A stretch of 64,000 nt of DNA, from assembly GCF_030384665.1 (NCBI RefSeq), contig NC_083673.1:2303501-2367500 (forward strand), written 5' to 3'. The notes under the pieces are model-generated. The model saw only the letters and a program-made list of their open reading frames with translations, did no database searches and was not told the DNA's origin. Of the stretch, positions 28,190-40,342 are shown in pieces. The number at the start of each line of letters is the position of its first letter. Positions within the stretch are counted from its first letter, which is position 1. A program made the translations under genes and the position numbers. The stretch is from Lodderomyces elongisporus. Lineage: Eukaryota; Ascomycota; Pichiomycetes; Serinales; Debaryomycetaceae.

Positions 28190-29784
28190 TTATATGCTCA
28201 AGTCTCTATCTTTGTAGCTTGTCTAAACACAACTAGATCCTCTGTAGAAAGTAAAGTAGCTGTCGAAGAGTTCCCAAGGAATCTTGAAAAAGAAGAAAGA
28301 AAAAGAAAGAAAAAGGAAGAAAAGGAAGAGCAGATGAAACAGAGGCAAAAGAAAAGGATTTAATGCAACACATATTGTAATTTCTTTTTATTCTTTTTTT
28401 TTTCAGGTGGAGAGAGTGAGTGAGTGAGTGAGAGAAATTCATATTAAATTTACTTTTTTTTTTTATTTTTTTGTTTTCTCTTTTTTCATTCATTCACAAA
28501 AGCGATGAGCGCAGGTTAACCTGAATCGGAGAAACAAAAAATTTAGATAAACCGTTGGAGAATTAAGATGAAGATGCAACGTTGATGCCTCGTAAGAACC
28601 TGGCTCAATCCTTAGTCTTAATTTTATGAAAAAACCAGACTTTAGAAAAGCGTAGAGAATCTAAGAAAAGAGAAAAGTAAAACGAAAAAAAAAGAAAAGA
28701 TAAATGGACTTGAAGTTTGGACTACTTGCTTTGACCCTTTCCTTTCTTTTATTTTATTACTCTTTGTTTTATTTTTTTTCTTCTTATCAAATCATTTTGT
28801 ATTGCTTGTAAACACAATTGCAAATTTCTGAGTGGATACTGTTTCCTTGTCCTTCATAATTTTCATATTTTGTCTTTGTCCTTTTTTTTGGGACTTTTCT
28901 CACGACACACCTAGCGCTTCCCCACAAACGGAGTCAAAGATAATTTAATCACAAATTAAAACGTAAATTGAAAACAAACAAGAAAAACTTATGGATGAAG
29001 CTCTCCATGACAGATCTTACATAAAATTGAGGACAAAGAAAAGTAGAGCGAGAGAGAACAAGAGAGAGAGAGAGTGTGTGTGAGAGAACGAGAAATAGAG
29101 CGTGCTGATGCGACGTCATATTACTAGTCCCATTTTATTAACTTCTTGCAATCGAAATCTCACAATCTCACAATGCTTGCTGAACATAATTTACCTCACA
29201 TTGATGGTGCAGAAATGCCTCACAACGATATTGAATTTATTATCATTTCTTAAACACATATCATACTTACACTATGTACCAAAGAAAAAATGACCCTTCA
29301 TCAAGAAAAAACATCTCTTTTCGCAATCGCTGGTCTCCAAAAAAAAAAAATTCAAAAAAAAGCCAAAAAAAAAGTTAAAAAGTAGTTTCACCCAAGTTCC
29401 AAAAAAAAAAAAAATTTGAAAATAGTGGAACCGTAGTTCATCTTTATGTGAATAATTCTTGCAGAAATGGATACATCCAAATTCAAACAACAACTTTCAC
29501 CATGCCAAAAAGTTCAAGCTTTTTTTTTCTTTCTTCTTTATCTTCTCCATTTCTTTTTATTATTTCATCTATTCTCCATTTCAAGGATGTTCACCCTAAG
29601 AAACGGCAAAAAAAAGCACGCAAAAAAAACATCTCCAACAAAACCCATCAATTTCATTATTACTTTAAATTTGTCAATTTGCCAATTTGCCAACTTGCTA
29701 ATTTTGTTAAAACAATGACTCAAAATCTCAAAATGTCATCATTTACAAACTCAAAATAACAAACGAATAAATGCCGTTTCTCTA
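28190..29784. promoter_or_regulatory. ADE4 upstream region and DHH1 3' flank
   Basis: This 1.6-kb stretch has A- and T-rich tracts, GA repeats (29048-29075) and two TGACTC cores (on the minus strand at 28931-28936 and on the plus strand at 29716-29721). Frames here are short and of low complexity, and no gene is called. Confidence 0.5.
28931..28936 (-). promoter_or_regulatory. Possible Bas1/Gcn4-type core TGACTC upstream of ADE4
   Basis: GAGTCA on the plus strand (TGACTC on the ADE4 strand) lies 742 bp before the ADE4 ATG. TGACTC is the core bound by Bas1 and Gcn4 in S. cerevisiae purine genes. A hexamer at this distance may be chance. Confidence 0.25.
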
Positions 29785-31107
29785 CTATGAAGTAGTTTGT
29801 TGGTGGTTGTTTACACCTACACCACTACCACCATTCTTAACTCTTGCCAAGTCCTCGGCCTTGAAGGGTCTTGGAACTGCGTCTTCGTTTTCAGCAACAT
29901 ACAACGATTTATCAATTGTTGCTGGGATAGGCTTAATCTCAGTGCCCAATTCTTGCTCAATCTTGTATAATGAGTATCTATCGTTCCAACTCATCAAATT
30001 AATGGCCAAACCCAAGTGACCAAATCTACCAGAACGACCAATTCTGTGCAAATAAGTCTCTGCTGTTTTAGGGAAATCAAAATTGATAACCACATTAACA
30101 GCTTGTATGTCAATACCTCTGGTCAACAAGTCGGAACAAACCAAGTTTCTAACTTTACCCTGTCTAAACTCGTGAAACACCTTGTTTCTCGCTTGCTGAG
30201 GCATCTTTGCATGCGAATAATAACATGAATATCCAAGCTCAGTAATCTTTTTTGCTAATAGCTCAACTCGGTTTGTCGAGTTACAAAAGATGATTGATTG
30301 ATTGATTTGTAATTTGGAAAATAATGTGTTGAGACAGTGCAATTTTTGTCTCTCCTCAACAAAGGCATAAAACTGTGAGATACCTTTCAATGTTAATTCA
30401 TCCATAAGATTAATCTCATATGGCTTGTTCAAATGCTTCTCCATAAAAGCTTTCACGGTAATTGGGAAAGTAGCACTAAACAACAATGCTTGTCTATTTT
30501 GTGGGAAAAATTCTAAAATTTGTTCTATTATTCCTTTAAACTCTCGTGACAACATTTTATCAGCCTCATCCATTACAAAGATAGGACACTCAGACAAATC
30601 TGCAATCTTTCTAGAAGCCAAATCCAATACTCGCCCTGGTGTTCCAACCAAGATATGCACGGGGTCGTTTAATCTAACAATATCATCTCTTAATGAGGTA
30701 CCACCCGTGGTAACCATACATTGTACTCCCAAGTGCTTACCCAAAGTCCTTACAACCTGAGACGTCTGTAATGCCAATTCCCTGGTGGGGACTAATATTA
30801 ATGCTTGGATTTTGTTTAATTTTGGTTTGACTAGTTGTAAACATGGAATTATAAACGATGCTGTTTTACCGGTACCATTCTTGGCTCTCGCAAGAACATC
30901 CCTTCCGGCCAAGGCCATGGGGATCGACTCTTCTTGAATGGGGGATGGCTTTTCGAATCCGGCTTCAAAAATACCCATCAATAATTCTCTCTTCAAATTG
31001 AAGTCTTCAAATGATTTGCCCTTGGTGTTTAACACATCCTCGGTCTGAGGTCTAGTGTCCTTCTGTGGAAGATTTAAATCACTCTTCCAATCGCTAGTTT
31101 CTGACAT
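29785..31107 (-). CDS. DHH1: DHH1 DEAD-box RNA helicase (DDX6 family)
   Basis: Dhh1 couples slow translation to decapping and represses translation in P-bodies. All helicase motifs are intact: the Q motif in [13 protein letters not shown], the Walker A AKNGTGKT (residues 75-82), [19 protein letters not shown], the [15 protein letters not shown] region, [12 protein letters not shown] and HRIGRSGR. The N-terminal [15 protein letters not shown] and FEDF segments are the conserved DDX6 leader. At 440 aa the protein stops about 20 residues after the helicase core and lacks the Gln/Pro-rich tail of the S. cerevisiae protein. That is notable in a genome otherwise rich in polyglutamine. Confidence 0.97.
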   Translation of the reverse strand: MSETSDWKSDLNLPQKDTRPQTEDVLNTKGKSFEDFNLKRELLMGIFEAGFEKPSPIQEESIPMALAGRDVLARAKNGTGKTASFIIPCLQLVKPKLNKIQALILVPTRELALQTSQVVRTLGKHLGVQCMVTTGGTSLRDDIVRLNDPVHILVGTPGRVLDLASRKIADLSECPIFVMDEADKMLSREFKGIIEQILEFFPQNRQALLFSATFPITVKAFMEKHLNKPYEINLMDELTLKGISQFYAFVEERQKLHCLNTLFSKLQINQSIIFCNSTNRVELLAKKITELGYSCYYSHAKMPQQARNKVFHEFRQGKVRNLVCSDLLTRGIDIQAVNVVINFDFPKTAETYLHRIGRSGRFGHLGLAINLMSWNDRYSLYKIEQELGTEIKPIPATIDKSLYVAENEDAVPRPFKAEDLARVKNGGSGVGVNNHQQTTS

Positions 31108-32108
31108 TATGTTTATTGTTGTAAAAATTAGTACTATAGTATTGTAGTTTATTTACTTGCAACCAAAAAATGAGAATATGTCACAAGATTCAATAAACTT
31201 TATATGGTAAGTTGTAGTAGGTTATACTCGTTGATGTGTATGCGGCAATGGCAAGGTTTTGAATTTAGTAGTAATATTGAATAGTGATTCCAAAGTTTGA
31301 TAATTGGTGATTGATGACTGATGATTGATTAGTGATGAATGTTGAAAATCAAAAATAAAAAAAGGAGATTCAAATATCAAACGGGAAAGTATTCAAAAGA
31401 ATAGGAAAGAAAAAATTGTTTAGCTTTTTGTTTTTTTTTTGGGAAAAAATTTATATAAAAGAATCTAGTAGAATATCTAACCGTTTAACTCAATAATATT
31501 GATCTTCTTTAGACTTTCAGCTAGTTGTGGAAGATTGTGTGAAAGATGTACTGTGATTGTTGTAGTGATTGTGGATGTTTGCTTGTAGTAATTAGTAAAG
31601 CAATTGGTGGTGTATAGACTTATTGTCGGGTGTTGGAAACCAGCAAAACTTTTCTCAATTCGCTGGAAGCTCAAAAATCCGCACAACTTGCACACACACA
31701 CATACACACACACAAACACACACACACACACACACAAATAAATAAAAAAAACCAATACACTAAAAGTATTTGACACACAACGCACGACCCACAAGAAAAT
31801 ATATATGGTCTTACACCATTACTTGAGCAGGAAGATAAGACTGACCTGTGTCTTTTTTTTCTGTTTTTTTTTTTTTTTGAATCTTTCACAACTTTGAATT
31901 TTCGTTCTTTGATGTTCTTGAAACCTTTGTAAAAGAACTATCTACATACAGTGAAAGTGTATTACAGAATTTGAAAAAAAAAGAAAACAGCCGAGACAGC
32001 GAAATTGCATGTATAATGTATTGTATTTGATTACCAACTACTGAATAATGATTATTTATTACAAAGTATTGATTAATAATAATAATTAATCTTCTCGTTG
32101 CAATTAGA
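31108..32108. promoter_or_regulatory. DHH1 promoter and permease 3' flank
   Basis: This 1-kb stretch contains a CA-rich tract (about 31688-31736), T tracts at 31850-31878, and repeated TGATTG/GATGA-type words near 31300-31340. No gene is seen. Confidence 0.5.
31688..31736 (+). repeat. (CA)n-rich microsatellite
   Basis: An imperfect CA repeat with ATA and AAA interruptions lies about 580 bp upstream of the DHH1 start codon. Confidence 0.8.
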
Positions 32109-34040
32109 TTAACAGAAAAAGTGCCAAATTTTGTAATAAAATGGTTTAGCACTCAAAACTTCCCTCTCTTCAGCCAATTCCTCACGTAGTTGGTCTACGT
32201 CAATTTCGCGTCGCCCTGTATCCAAATCAATGTCTTGTAACTTTATCCAGAGCAAATTCCATGTGCGGTAATAAGTCTTGTGTAATGCCCAAATCACAAG
32301 TAATAGAGGTAACGACAAGCAATTTTTCCAGAATGTGACAACATCCGCACTTGGACTTCCAACTGGGAAAACACTGATCCATATTTCAACACCAATGATG
32401 AAGATCAATACTGCAAGCCCGGTCCATGAACCAAATGTGCCAAAAGGCGATCGGAAAATGATTTCATCGGTAGATCTGCCCTGGCTCTCGAGAGCATATC
32501 GCCATCTCAAGTGAGTCAAATTGATGAATGCCCAAATGAAAAAGGATGCCAATGAGCACAAGGAAAAAAACCATGAAAACACTTCATCCTCATTCTTGTT
32601 GACAACAAGAAAACCCAAGAGTCCAATCAAAGATGTTATAATGATGGCGATTAAAGGTCTTCCTTCTCTGTCAATATATCCAAAAATGTTTGGGATCAAA
32701 CCTTGCGCAGCTAATGAGGCCAAGGTACGAGAAGCGCCATAGACTGATGAGTTACCAACAGATATAACTGCTATAACAATGACTGCATTCATAATATGAT
32801 TAACAACTCTGATACCTCCGTACTCAAGCGCAATGACAAAGGGAGAGGCTGCGATACCTTCACCATTCATCAAATCGTCATTAGTGTATGGAACCAACAA
32901 TCCTATTATCAACATTGTCAAGAGATAGAAGATAGCGACACGCCAAAAAGTTTGTTTCACAGCAGCTGGTAAGGACTTTTTAGGGTTTTTGGTTTCTGCT
33001 GCAGCGAGAGCTACAAGCTCAATACCACCAAAGGAAAACGCAGCCGAGATGAATACACTACAAACACCTTTGAAGCCGTGATTAAACGCGCCAGGATTAT
33101 GCCAGAATTTGGCACCGATATATCCTTGGTCTCCAACACCACAGATGATGCAAACACCCAAGATTAAAAATCCAACCACGGCCAACACTTTGATTATGGA
33201 TAAGCCAAATTCAACCTCACCGTACCCTTTAACTCCAAAGAAGTTGATTGCCGAAACAACGACCCAAATCACTGCAACCCATACTGCGGGAGAGATTGAA
33301 GTATTCCAGTACTGAATGGTCATTGCAGCCGCAATCAATTCCGATGGGTAGGAAATGGCCCAACTGAGGTAGTACATGAGTGCCAAAGTAAAACCCCATG
33401 ATGGATCAACAAACCTTGAAAAAAACGCATTAAAAGAACCACTAACTGGGAACTGCACCGATAATTCACCCAAGGCATTAACAACTGTTAACAAAGCGTA
33501 TCCTACAATCAGATACCCAATCAATACCGCTGCAGGACCACCATTTGCCAACGCATACCCCGATCCAACAAAAAGACCGGTTCCAATTGAGCCTCCAATG
33601 GCAATCATTGTCAAATGACGTGTCTTTAACCGTCTTGCGAGCGGATGTCTCGCCGATGCAACAATGGATCGTTCCAAGGGTGTCATATTGGCAATCTCTT
33701 CATCGCCAAAGCCTTGGTCTTCAAGGTTAATGGGTCTGAAGGAATCAATTATACGTTTGTGGATAGGTTGTTTCTCTGTATTGAAATTGGTATAGGAATT
33801 GTGCGACTGGGTCGATGATGATGATGATGATGCTGATGATGTGGAATACAATCCACGCCCTGGTAAATCTTGCTGTGCTGAAGTGTATTTGTTGGAAACA
33901 TTGTTGCCAGTGCTCGGATACTGTGACAATCCACCGGGCAATGAAGTATGGGAATCAATAACTGTAACTGTTTGATTTCCGTGGCCAACAGACTTCAAAT
34001 TGGAGTCGCTCTCATCGCTCTGTTTCTCAAAGTCAACCAT
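32109..34040 (-). CDS. GAP1: General amino acid permease of the GAP1 family
   Basis: This is a 643-aa, 12-helix amino acid/proton symporter of the yeast AAT family at the plasma membrane. The entry to helix 1 reads HLTMIAIGGSIGTGLFVGSG, with the substrate-binding backbone turn GSIGTG. Later blocks are SYPSELIAAAM, FSFGGIELVALAAAETKNP and SVYGASRTLASLAAQG. The C-terminal cytoplasmic tail, with DIDLDTGRREIDVDQLREE and a final FYYKIWHFFC, matches the Gap1 tail, including the di-acidic and terminal aromatic/Cys features used in sorting. The N-terminal 130 residues are Ser-rich and cytosolic, with Lys residues at 6 and 16 that could be ubiquitinated. CTG-clade yeasts have several GAP paralogues and I cannot tell which this is. 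Confidence 0.85.
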   Translation of the reverse strand: MVDFEKQSDESDSNLKSVGHGNQTVTVIDSHTSLPGGLSQYPSTGNNVSNKYTSAQQDLPGRGLYSTSSASSSSSSTQSHNSYTNFNTEKQPIHKRIIDSFRPINLEDQGFGDEEIANMTPLERSIVASARHPLARRLKTRHLTMIAIGGSIGTGLFVGSGYALANGGPAAVLIGYLIVGYALLTVVNALGELSVQFPVSGSFNAFFSRFVDPSWGFTLALMYYLSWAISYPSELIAAAMTIQYWNTSISPAVWVAVIWVVVSAINFFGVKGYGEVEFGLSIIKVLAVVGFLILGVCIICGVGDQGYIGAKFWHNPGAFNHGFKGVCSVFISAAFSFGGIELVALAAAETKNPKKSLPAAVKQTFWRVAIFYLLTMLIIGLLVPYTNDDLMNGEGIAASPFVIALEYGGIRVVNHIMNAVIVIAVISVGNSSVYGASRTLASLAAQGLIPNIFGYIDREGRPLIAIIITSLIGLLGFLVVNKNEDEVFSWFFSLCSLASFFIWAFINLTHLRWRYALESQGRSTDEIIFRSPFGTFGSWTGLAVLIFIIGVEIWISVFPVGSPSADVVTFWKNCLSLPLLLVIWALHKTYYRTWNLLWIKLQDIDLDTGRREIDVDQLREELAEEREVLSAKPFYYKIWHFFC

Positions 34041-34680
34041 TGTATAAACTCACCCGTGCAGTATATGGACTTGAAAGACAACGACAAAAGATTAAGAAAA
34101 AAATGGAACAACAAGTAAACACGAATAATGTATGGTGGACCTAATATTAGTGTAGCACAACTAATAATAAATTCAGAATAATCAATTAAATTGCGATGAG
34201 GCAAGGGTCGGTGAATACTACTCTCCGATCAAAGTAACAGTAACAGTAACAAAAACCAAGACCTGAACCTGAACCTGAACCAAGACAAATTTAATGTTTA
34301 TGACCAAGAAGAAAACAAAGACTAAGTATCGAAAAGATGAAAAGAATTTTTTTTTTTTAATTTTTGCTCAAGGATATTACAATATAAATAATATAATATG
34401 ATATGAATCTTTATTTGTCCTCTATCTACTCTGCTCCTCCTCCGTCCCCCCTCCTTCCTCCTTTACATTCCTGCTACATCTCATATGTTCAACTTGTCAT
34501 GCATGAGTGTTATCTTTCTATTACTATAAGGTAACATTCATATGTAAATATGTTAAAAAAAATAAATAAAAAATAAAAAAATTAAAAAAAAAAATAATAA
34601 TAAAAAACTGTGGAAGAAAAAAAATGTTTACATTTACGAATCCCATCTGAAATTTTCGGGATTGCATTTGAGTTCATCTG

Positions 34681-34760
34681 AGTACAATTCAATTCTATTC
34701 AGTACAGTTCAATTCTATTCAGTACAGTTCAACTCTATTCAGTACAGTTCAATTCTATCC
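34681..34760 (+). repeat. Four tandem 20-bp repeats upstream of the permease gene
   Basis: The unit is AGTACAGTTCAATTCTATTC, starting at 34681, 34701, 34721 and 34741. Copies differ by one or two bases: position 7 of copy 1, position 13 of copy 3 and position 19 of copy 4. The array lies 641-720 bp before the permease ATG. Confidence 0.9.
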
Positions 34761-35782
34761 AATTCAGTTTGATTGGATGTACTACACCTGAAAAATTCAA
34801 ATTTGAAAACATTCATTTCTTAAATTCAATATTTTTTTTTTAGAAAAAAATTAAAGAGTTACAGTTACAGTTACGGCTTTCTGCTGGTGGCACGGCGATT
34901 GAGTGGCACAAAAAAAAAAAGAGTACAGACCACACTCTAATAAACGGTTATAAATTAAATTTGCGAAAGTACAGTTTGCCATAAGGAATACGCAAAAGAT
35001 GCTAATCAGTACCCGAAAAGAGAAAGAAAAATTAATAAATTAAATTTGTAAATACTATTTCAAATTTGAGATTCCAAAAGATACAAGGAACAAACAACAA
35101 ACCTAACCAGTGGCATTATGTCTGTTCGTTTTTATATACAGAGATTGCGCAATGGAGGGAAGCCACAGTATAAATCTCTATATGTTTCAATTGTCACTTT
35201 TTCCTTTTCGTTTTATTCTTTTCTTTTCTTATTTTTCTTTTCTTTTCTAATTTTTTCTTTGCTTCTTTAATTTTTAGTTTCTTATTGGATCTTCCCCAAA
35301 CATGTCAGATCTTCCATATATTAACAAGGATTGACACATTTTTGTTTCTTGAGAAAATATAAATATGTCAACTGATATTAATTTAATATTGGTCCCAAAA
35401 GCACGGGATGTAAACCTAGAAACTACATTATCATAATACAAGAGCAGCATCACTAATTTAGGCTAGACTTTTATTACTCTACATCCTTGTTTACCATTTT
35501 CTTTTAGTAGATAACGGCTATGGCCTAAATATGTGTTCTCCAAGAACTTTTGAAACAATCTTTAACGTACCGACTTTGTTTAACATTTTTCTTTTCTTTT
35601 CTATTCTATTTACCGGTCCTTCTTGTCTTTCTCGTGCATTGCCCACTCCAGTAACAACAAAAAATACAATTAACTCGGTAAATAGTTGTATAAGGTGTAT
35701 TGACGAAATTATTCTGCAAAATACGTTGGGGGAATAATGGGAAAAAAAGCAAAAATGTGGAAGTGCGGAAATGTGGAAATGT

Positions 35783-35824
35783 GAATGAATGAATGAATGA
35801 ATGAATGAATGAATGAATGAATGA
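35783..35824 (+). repeat. (GAAT)10 tetranucleotide microsatellite
   Basis: About ten perfect GAAT units lie roughly 190 bp beyond the TAF1 stop codon. Confidence 0.9.
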
Positions 35825-36015
35825 AAAAGGAGGCGCTTAATGCTTGCATGGGGAGACGCGCGGAAATGGAAGGGGGCGAAGAACAGTGGAAGCGAAAGTT
35901 TAGAGAAATTTTCATAATAATTGATTACTTGCCATTATCAAAATCCAAAATAATAAAAAATACCTTTTGGAGCCGTTATGTAAAACATCAATGCTACACA
36001 CTTATTCGTAAAATA

Positions 36016-38508
36016 TTAGTTTGTAATATGAGGAGAGGGACTGGCTACTGCTGATGTGCTACCAGATAAGAATCCAGGACTGGGAGAGCCTGCCTCGTCT
36101 GCATAGGGACTACCGCTCTCTATCTTCACTCCCAGTGAAGAAAATGTTTCAGAGCTATCACCGCCTGATCCTTGACTATCTGGCTTCTGAGGCAATAACC
36201 CGGTAATCATTTGATTATACAAGGGACACGCCTTATTGGTTCTAATGTGGCCAAACGAACCACACGATTTGCATCTACGCGTAGTGCTTTTTCCCTTTCC
36301 AATTCCCTTGCCTCCAATGACATAAGTACCATCGGGCATCATCACAGTGTTTGCATCAATAATGGTGGCACCCGCAGCAGCAGCAGCATGAATTGCATCA
36401 TTTGGAGCTTTCTTTGCTTTGCTTTGTTTAGCCCGTTTTTCCAAATTAGCAAGTTTCTCTTCCAATGCTTTACGACGTAAAGCATTCAATTCTTTATCAT
36501 TGGTGGGCAAAATTTCATCCACATCAGCATTTCGAAGCAACTCGTCCTCCAACATTTTCTTTCTCTTGATATAGGCCCTAATCAACCTAGGGTCAATAAT
36601 GATATCGGTCTTTCTCTGCAATATACCGTGCTGGTCGCGCACTTGTCTCGAGATCTTGAGTATCTTCTTTTCACTCTTTTTGAAACTTTGCTCATCGTCC
36701 TCCATATCTTGCTTCTCCTTGCCAAGATAATAAGCCTCGTGATCTGCTGGTACGTACTCTTTGTAAATTTGTTCAAGATCAAAATCTGGACCATGGTCAA
36801 CCAAAGAGCTTCTTTGCGAGTACCAAATTCGATTAATTTCTTGTTCATATAATTTCTGGTTATATGCAGCAGAGTTACTCTTGGGGACAACTTCTGGTGG
36901 AGGTGGAAACTTTGGCTTGAACGGATTCTTTTGAGAAGCACGAAGCATGGAATACCCCAAACCAATACCAGTGGGATCACCCTCGCCATTAAGTTGAAGC
37001 ATTGCTTTGGTCTGATTGGCAACAACAAAATTCCGAGAAAGATTCCACGGTGCCATCTCTTCTTCAAGGTCGATCTCACTCTCTCCCTCCTTAAGCTTCT
37101 TTGATTTCTCCTTCTTGTCATCATTAACATCTGTACCACCAATATCTTCAGCATCTCCTTCCTTGCTGTCTTTGCCATCTTTACCTTCTAATTTCTTTTT
37201 TGCATCTCTTCTCTTATCGCCAAATAATACACTATTGTCTTCTATTAATTGTTGCCCACATTGCATAATATCAACCATGGCAGAATCTTCAGGAGTAATC
37301 ATTGCTCGAATATCCTCTTCACTCGGTATATTGTCATCCATTCCACGTACTTTCCAGAATCCTTGATCATCACCCTGTCTTTGGTACTCCATAAACTCCT
37401 TGAGTCTTTGTCTACTTTGCATGTCGGTCTGCTCTGGAAAATGCTTTGAAACATCTTTAACAACTATTCGAGGCGCTCCTTTTGCATTCATGACCCTATA
37501 AACAATCATTTTGAGCCTATTTTTGGAGATATTTGTTACTTTCCTAGAATGAGGCGCCGGGATCTCAGATGGAAACACATTTCCAACAGCGAAATTGAAA
37601 TTTATCGCTCTTAAAAAGTACCTTTGATGTGAACCAGCTCCCTGCGAACTCACTAACAAAAAATCAGTATTTCTTGGATCATGTTTGAAAATCGGGGCAC
37701 GGCCCATATTGTTATATAGCGTAGGCACAAAATCACCAGGTGCAACTTCACCAAAATTCCAAAACGGCGAACGATCTTCTAACCCCAAAACGTGTGTTTC
37801 TCCAACTTGCGCCTTGGGTCGCGAAGTATCATCTTCTTTCTCTTTTCTATAATAATTGATCAATTTTGATCCCATTCCAAAATTCGATAATACAAAAGGA
37901 TATTGTTCAGAGTATTCAAGAGCCACAATGTTTGCAGTATCGGCAGTACTAAGGTCCGTTGTCTTGGCAAAAACTTCATGTAAAGACTTGCCTTTATCCT
38001 TTTTCTTTTTTCTAATCTTGAGTCTCGAAAAACTTACTAGAGTACCAGGTCTCACATTAAAATTTGGACGGTGGAATGATCTCAAATCTGTTCTCGACAT
38101 CTTCACCTTATAATAAGGCGTCTGTAGTCGTAACGCTGGAACAGAATGTTCGATATTGAGATTGCTCAACTGAGATCTCTGTTTTGTGTTGTAGTTTTTA
38201 CGCAAAACCTCATATTCGTCGTCGTTCGAAATTTTGAAACGATCAGCTAGTGCAGAATGCGTTAATACACTTGTTTTGGTTTTACGCGAAATTGCGTCTT
38301 TCTGTGGAACAAAGAGAAGATTGGGATCATTGAGATCAAGCTTGAATGAGTCAATATCAATGCGGCCCTCATAAATGTCTTCGTCAAAAAGATGGCCCGT
38401 TCTTTTCTCTCGTTTATTCTTTTTGTTTCTTTTACCAATTTCACCATTTGCACCCATTGTACCAACTTTCTCTTCACCATTATCATCTTTTGCTGCTGCT
38501 GCTGCAGA

Positions 38509-38540
<32 letters not shown>

Positions 38541-39148
38541 GTTGCTGTTCTTCTTCTTCTTCAGCTTGTTCTTCCTCGGCCTTCTCTGCTGCAGTATGTC
38601 CATAAAAGGAACGAAATGGTCGCCGTTGCTCATCTTTAATTGTATCGCCAGCATTCAAAATTGCTTCATCATCCCAGTCAGTATTTGACAACACCAAATC
38701 TTTTGAATAATTTTTAAAAATATTATCATTATGCCAATCACGCTTCACGTATTCTAATTGCTTAATAAATGTATCTATTTTAGAACGCTTTTGCTCCAAG
38801 TTTCGCGCAACCTCAAGATCATCCTGGGTAATCGTAGTTGTGTTAATAGTTCTATTGTTGTCGGCCATGGAGTGTACTTGCTTGAATAATCTCTTGTCGT
38901 CTAGATCAAGCTCCAACTTGGGTTTTGTTGGCACTAGACTTTTTACAATCTTTCTAAATGATATATGAGGTCTGGCGTACCTATAATATTTGGGTGCAGG
39001 AGCTAATACTTTATGGAAATCAAGCGACTTGTCAGCCGAGTACAAGGGAAAGTAATGAACCAAAGTCTTTTGAGTTCGCCGCAGCTGCAACTCTTGTATC
39101 GCACGTCGTACTTTTTCTCGTTTCTGCTCCCTTAATGCTATTCTTGTC

Positions 39149-39196
<48 letters not shown>

Positions 39197-39837
39197 GTTG
39201 TTGTTTGAAGCTTTCTCAGCTCGCTCAGATCACTCGGCGGTTTCATCTCACTTGTTTCGTTCGTCCCACTTGTCTTTCCCAGCTCTTCAAACATATCATC
39301 GAGATCATGGAAGTCGTTGCGACCTTCATCTTCTTCCTCTACTACCTTAACACCCAAGTGCAAATCAAGATTGTTGAAATGATCATTTGCAACTTCACCA
39401 ATTTCTTCGGAACCTTCCATATCTCCAAACATTTCTTCAAATTGATCATCTGCGAGCTCCTCTGCTCTATGCTGCTCAGCCTGACTAATTTCATCAAATC
39501 GCAGCTCTGGCTGCTCTCGTATCATCTGGTCAAATTCATCGTCGATATCTATACCCATATCAACCTCAACATCAGCATCAACACCATTTTCAAGGTCAAG
39601 GTCAAGGTCAACATCACCATTAGACTCTCTTTGCCTCAAACTACTCGATTCTATGGGCGACTCGTCATCAGCCAATTCATCGATGTCCTCATAATCAATT
39701 GCATCTTCTGCGTGTACTGTCTTTTTTTCTGCAAAAATTGACTCAATAAGCTGATCATCTGGTACATCAGTTGGATTTCCAAACTGATCCAAGACAGACT
39801 GGCTGGTATTGAATGAATTTGATGAGATAGGAGCCAT
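36016..39837 (-). CDS. TAF1: TAF1, largest TFIID subunit
   Basis: Taf1 is the scaffold of TFIID; its N-terminus contacts TBP and its centre binds Taf7 and promoter DNA. The acidic leader with AIDYEDIDELADDE matches the yeast TAND region. The block YARPHISFRKIVKSLVP precedes the conserved central domain (HRPNFNVRPGTLVSFSR, FGEVAPGDFVPTLYNNM, APIFKHDPRNTDFLL, QRYFLRAINFNFAVGNVFP). A zinc knuckle CKSCGSFGHIRTNKACPLY sits near the C-terminus. There is no bromodomain, as in other yeasts. Acidic and Glu/Gln/Ala runs and an Asn-Glu dipeptide run are inserted in the N-terminal half. The open frame upstream of 39837 begins with TTG, so the first ATG (39835-39837) is used, giving 1273 aa. Confidence 0.95.
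39149..39196 (+). repeat. (TTTTCG)8 repeat inside TAF1
   Basis: Eight perfect TTTTCG units lie within TAF1. On the coding strand they read as an Asn-Glu dipeptide run in the acidic N-terminal region. Confidence 0.95.
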
Positions 39838-40342
39838 TATCTCTTTGGCTATAATAGTTGGTTGATTTGGTTGTTCCTTCTGCAAACCAGTTAATGATTG
39901 TATAACAAAACAGAATGAGGGACGAGATTTGCAAAGCGCATTATTTCTTTATTTTTTTCCCTTCCTTTTTCTTTTTTTCTTTTGTCTGATTTTATTTCCT
40001 TCATTTGCCTCGCGGTACTTTTGTTGTTCTTTTCTACTTATGTGAATCAACTTAACCAAGTCTAATCTTTTTGTAACTGATCATCTTCAGAAAGATTAAT
40101 ATATATATATATATATATGCATATTTATTGATCTCATTCAAATTTCTCAATCTATCACCTTTCACAGTTCCTAGTTTTGGCCACTGTTTCTTTCTTTCCT
40201 TCTTTCTTCCGTTCATTTTTTGGTTCCAAAATTATTATATATTTTTTTTGGTTCTTTCTACATCCGTCGCGTTTCGCCCACATAACTATTCTTTTTTGAC
40301 CTTTTTTACCAATTTACCTTTTCATCTTGGCCTCAAAAGCTG
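39838..40342. promoter_or_regulatory. Divergent promoter region TAF1 / 40343 gene
   Basis: This 505-bp stretch contains an AT dinucleotide run (40099-40118) and T-rich pyrimidine tracts. A frame ending exactly on the downstream ATG (40128-40343) has no ATG of its own and is ignored. Confidence 0.5.

Larger units (their letters stand above)
34041..36015. promoter_or_regulatory. Upstream region of the permease and TAF1 3' flank
   Basis: This 2-kb stretch has no convincing gene. It contains four tandem 20-bp repeats (34681-34760), A-rich runs, TTTTCTTT tracts (35200-35265), a (GAAT)10 tract (35783-35824) and two isolated GATAA cores (35428-35432 on the minus strand, 35510-35514 on the plus strand). 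GATA sites would be expected for a nitrogen-regulated permease, but two cores this far upstream are weak. Confidence 0.5.

Noticed and set aside
29448..29759. 103-codon plus-strand frame before the DHH1 end
   Set aside because: Low-complexity Ser/Phe/Lys composition in A/T-rich DNA opposite the DHH1 3' flank. No family match.
34681..34760. Considered as part of a solo LTR or a CRISPR-like array
   Set aside because: Units abut without spacers, there are no terminal TG...CA ends and no target duplication. It is a simple tandem repeat.
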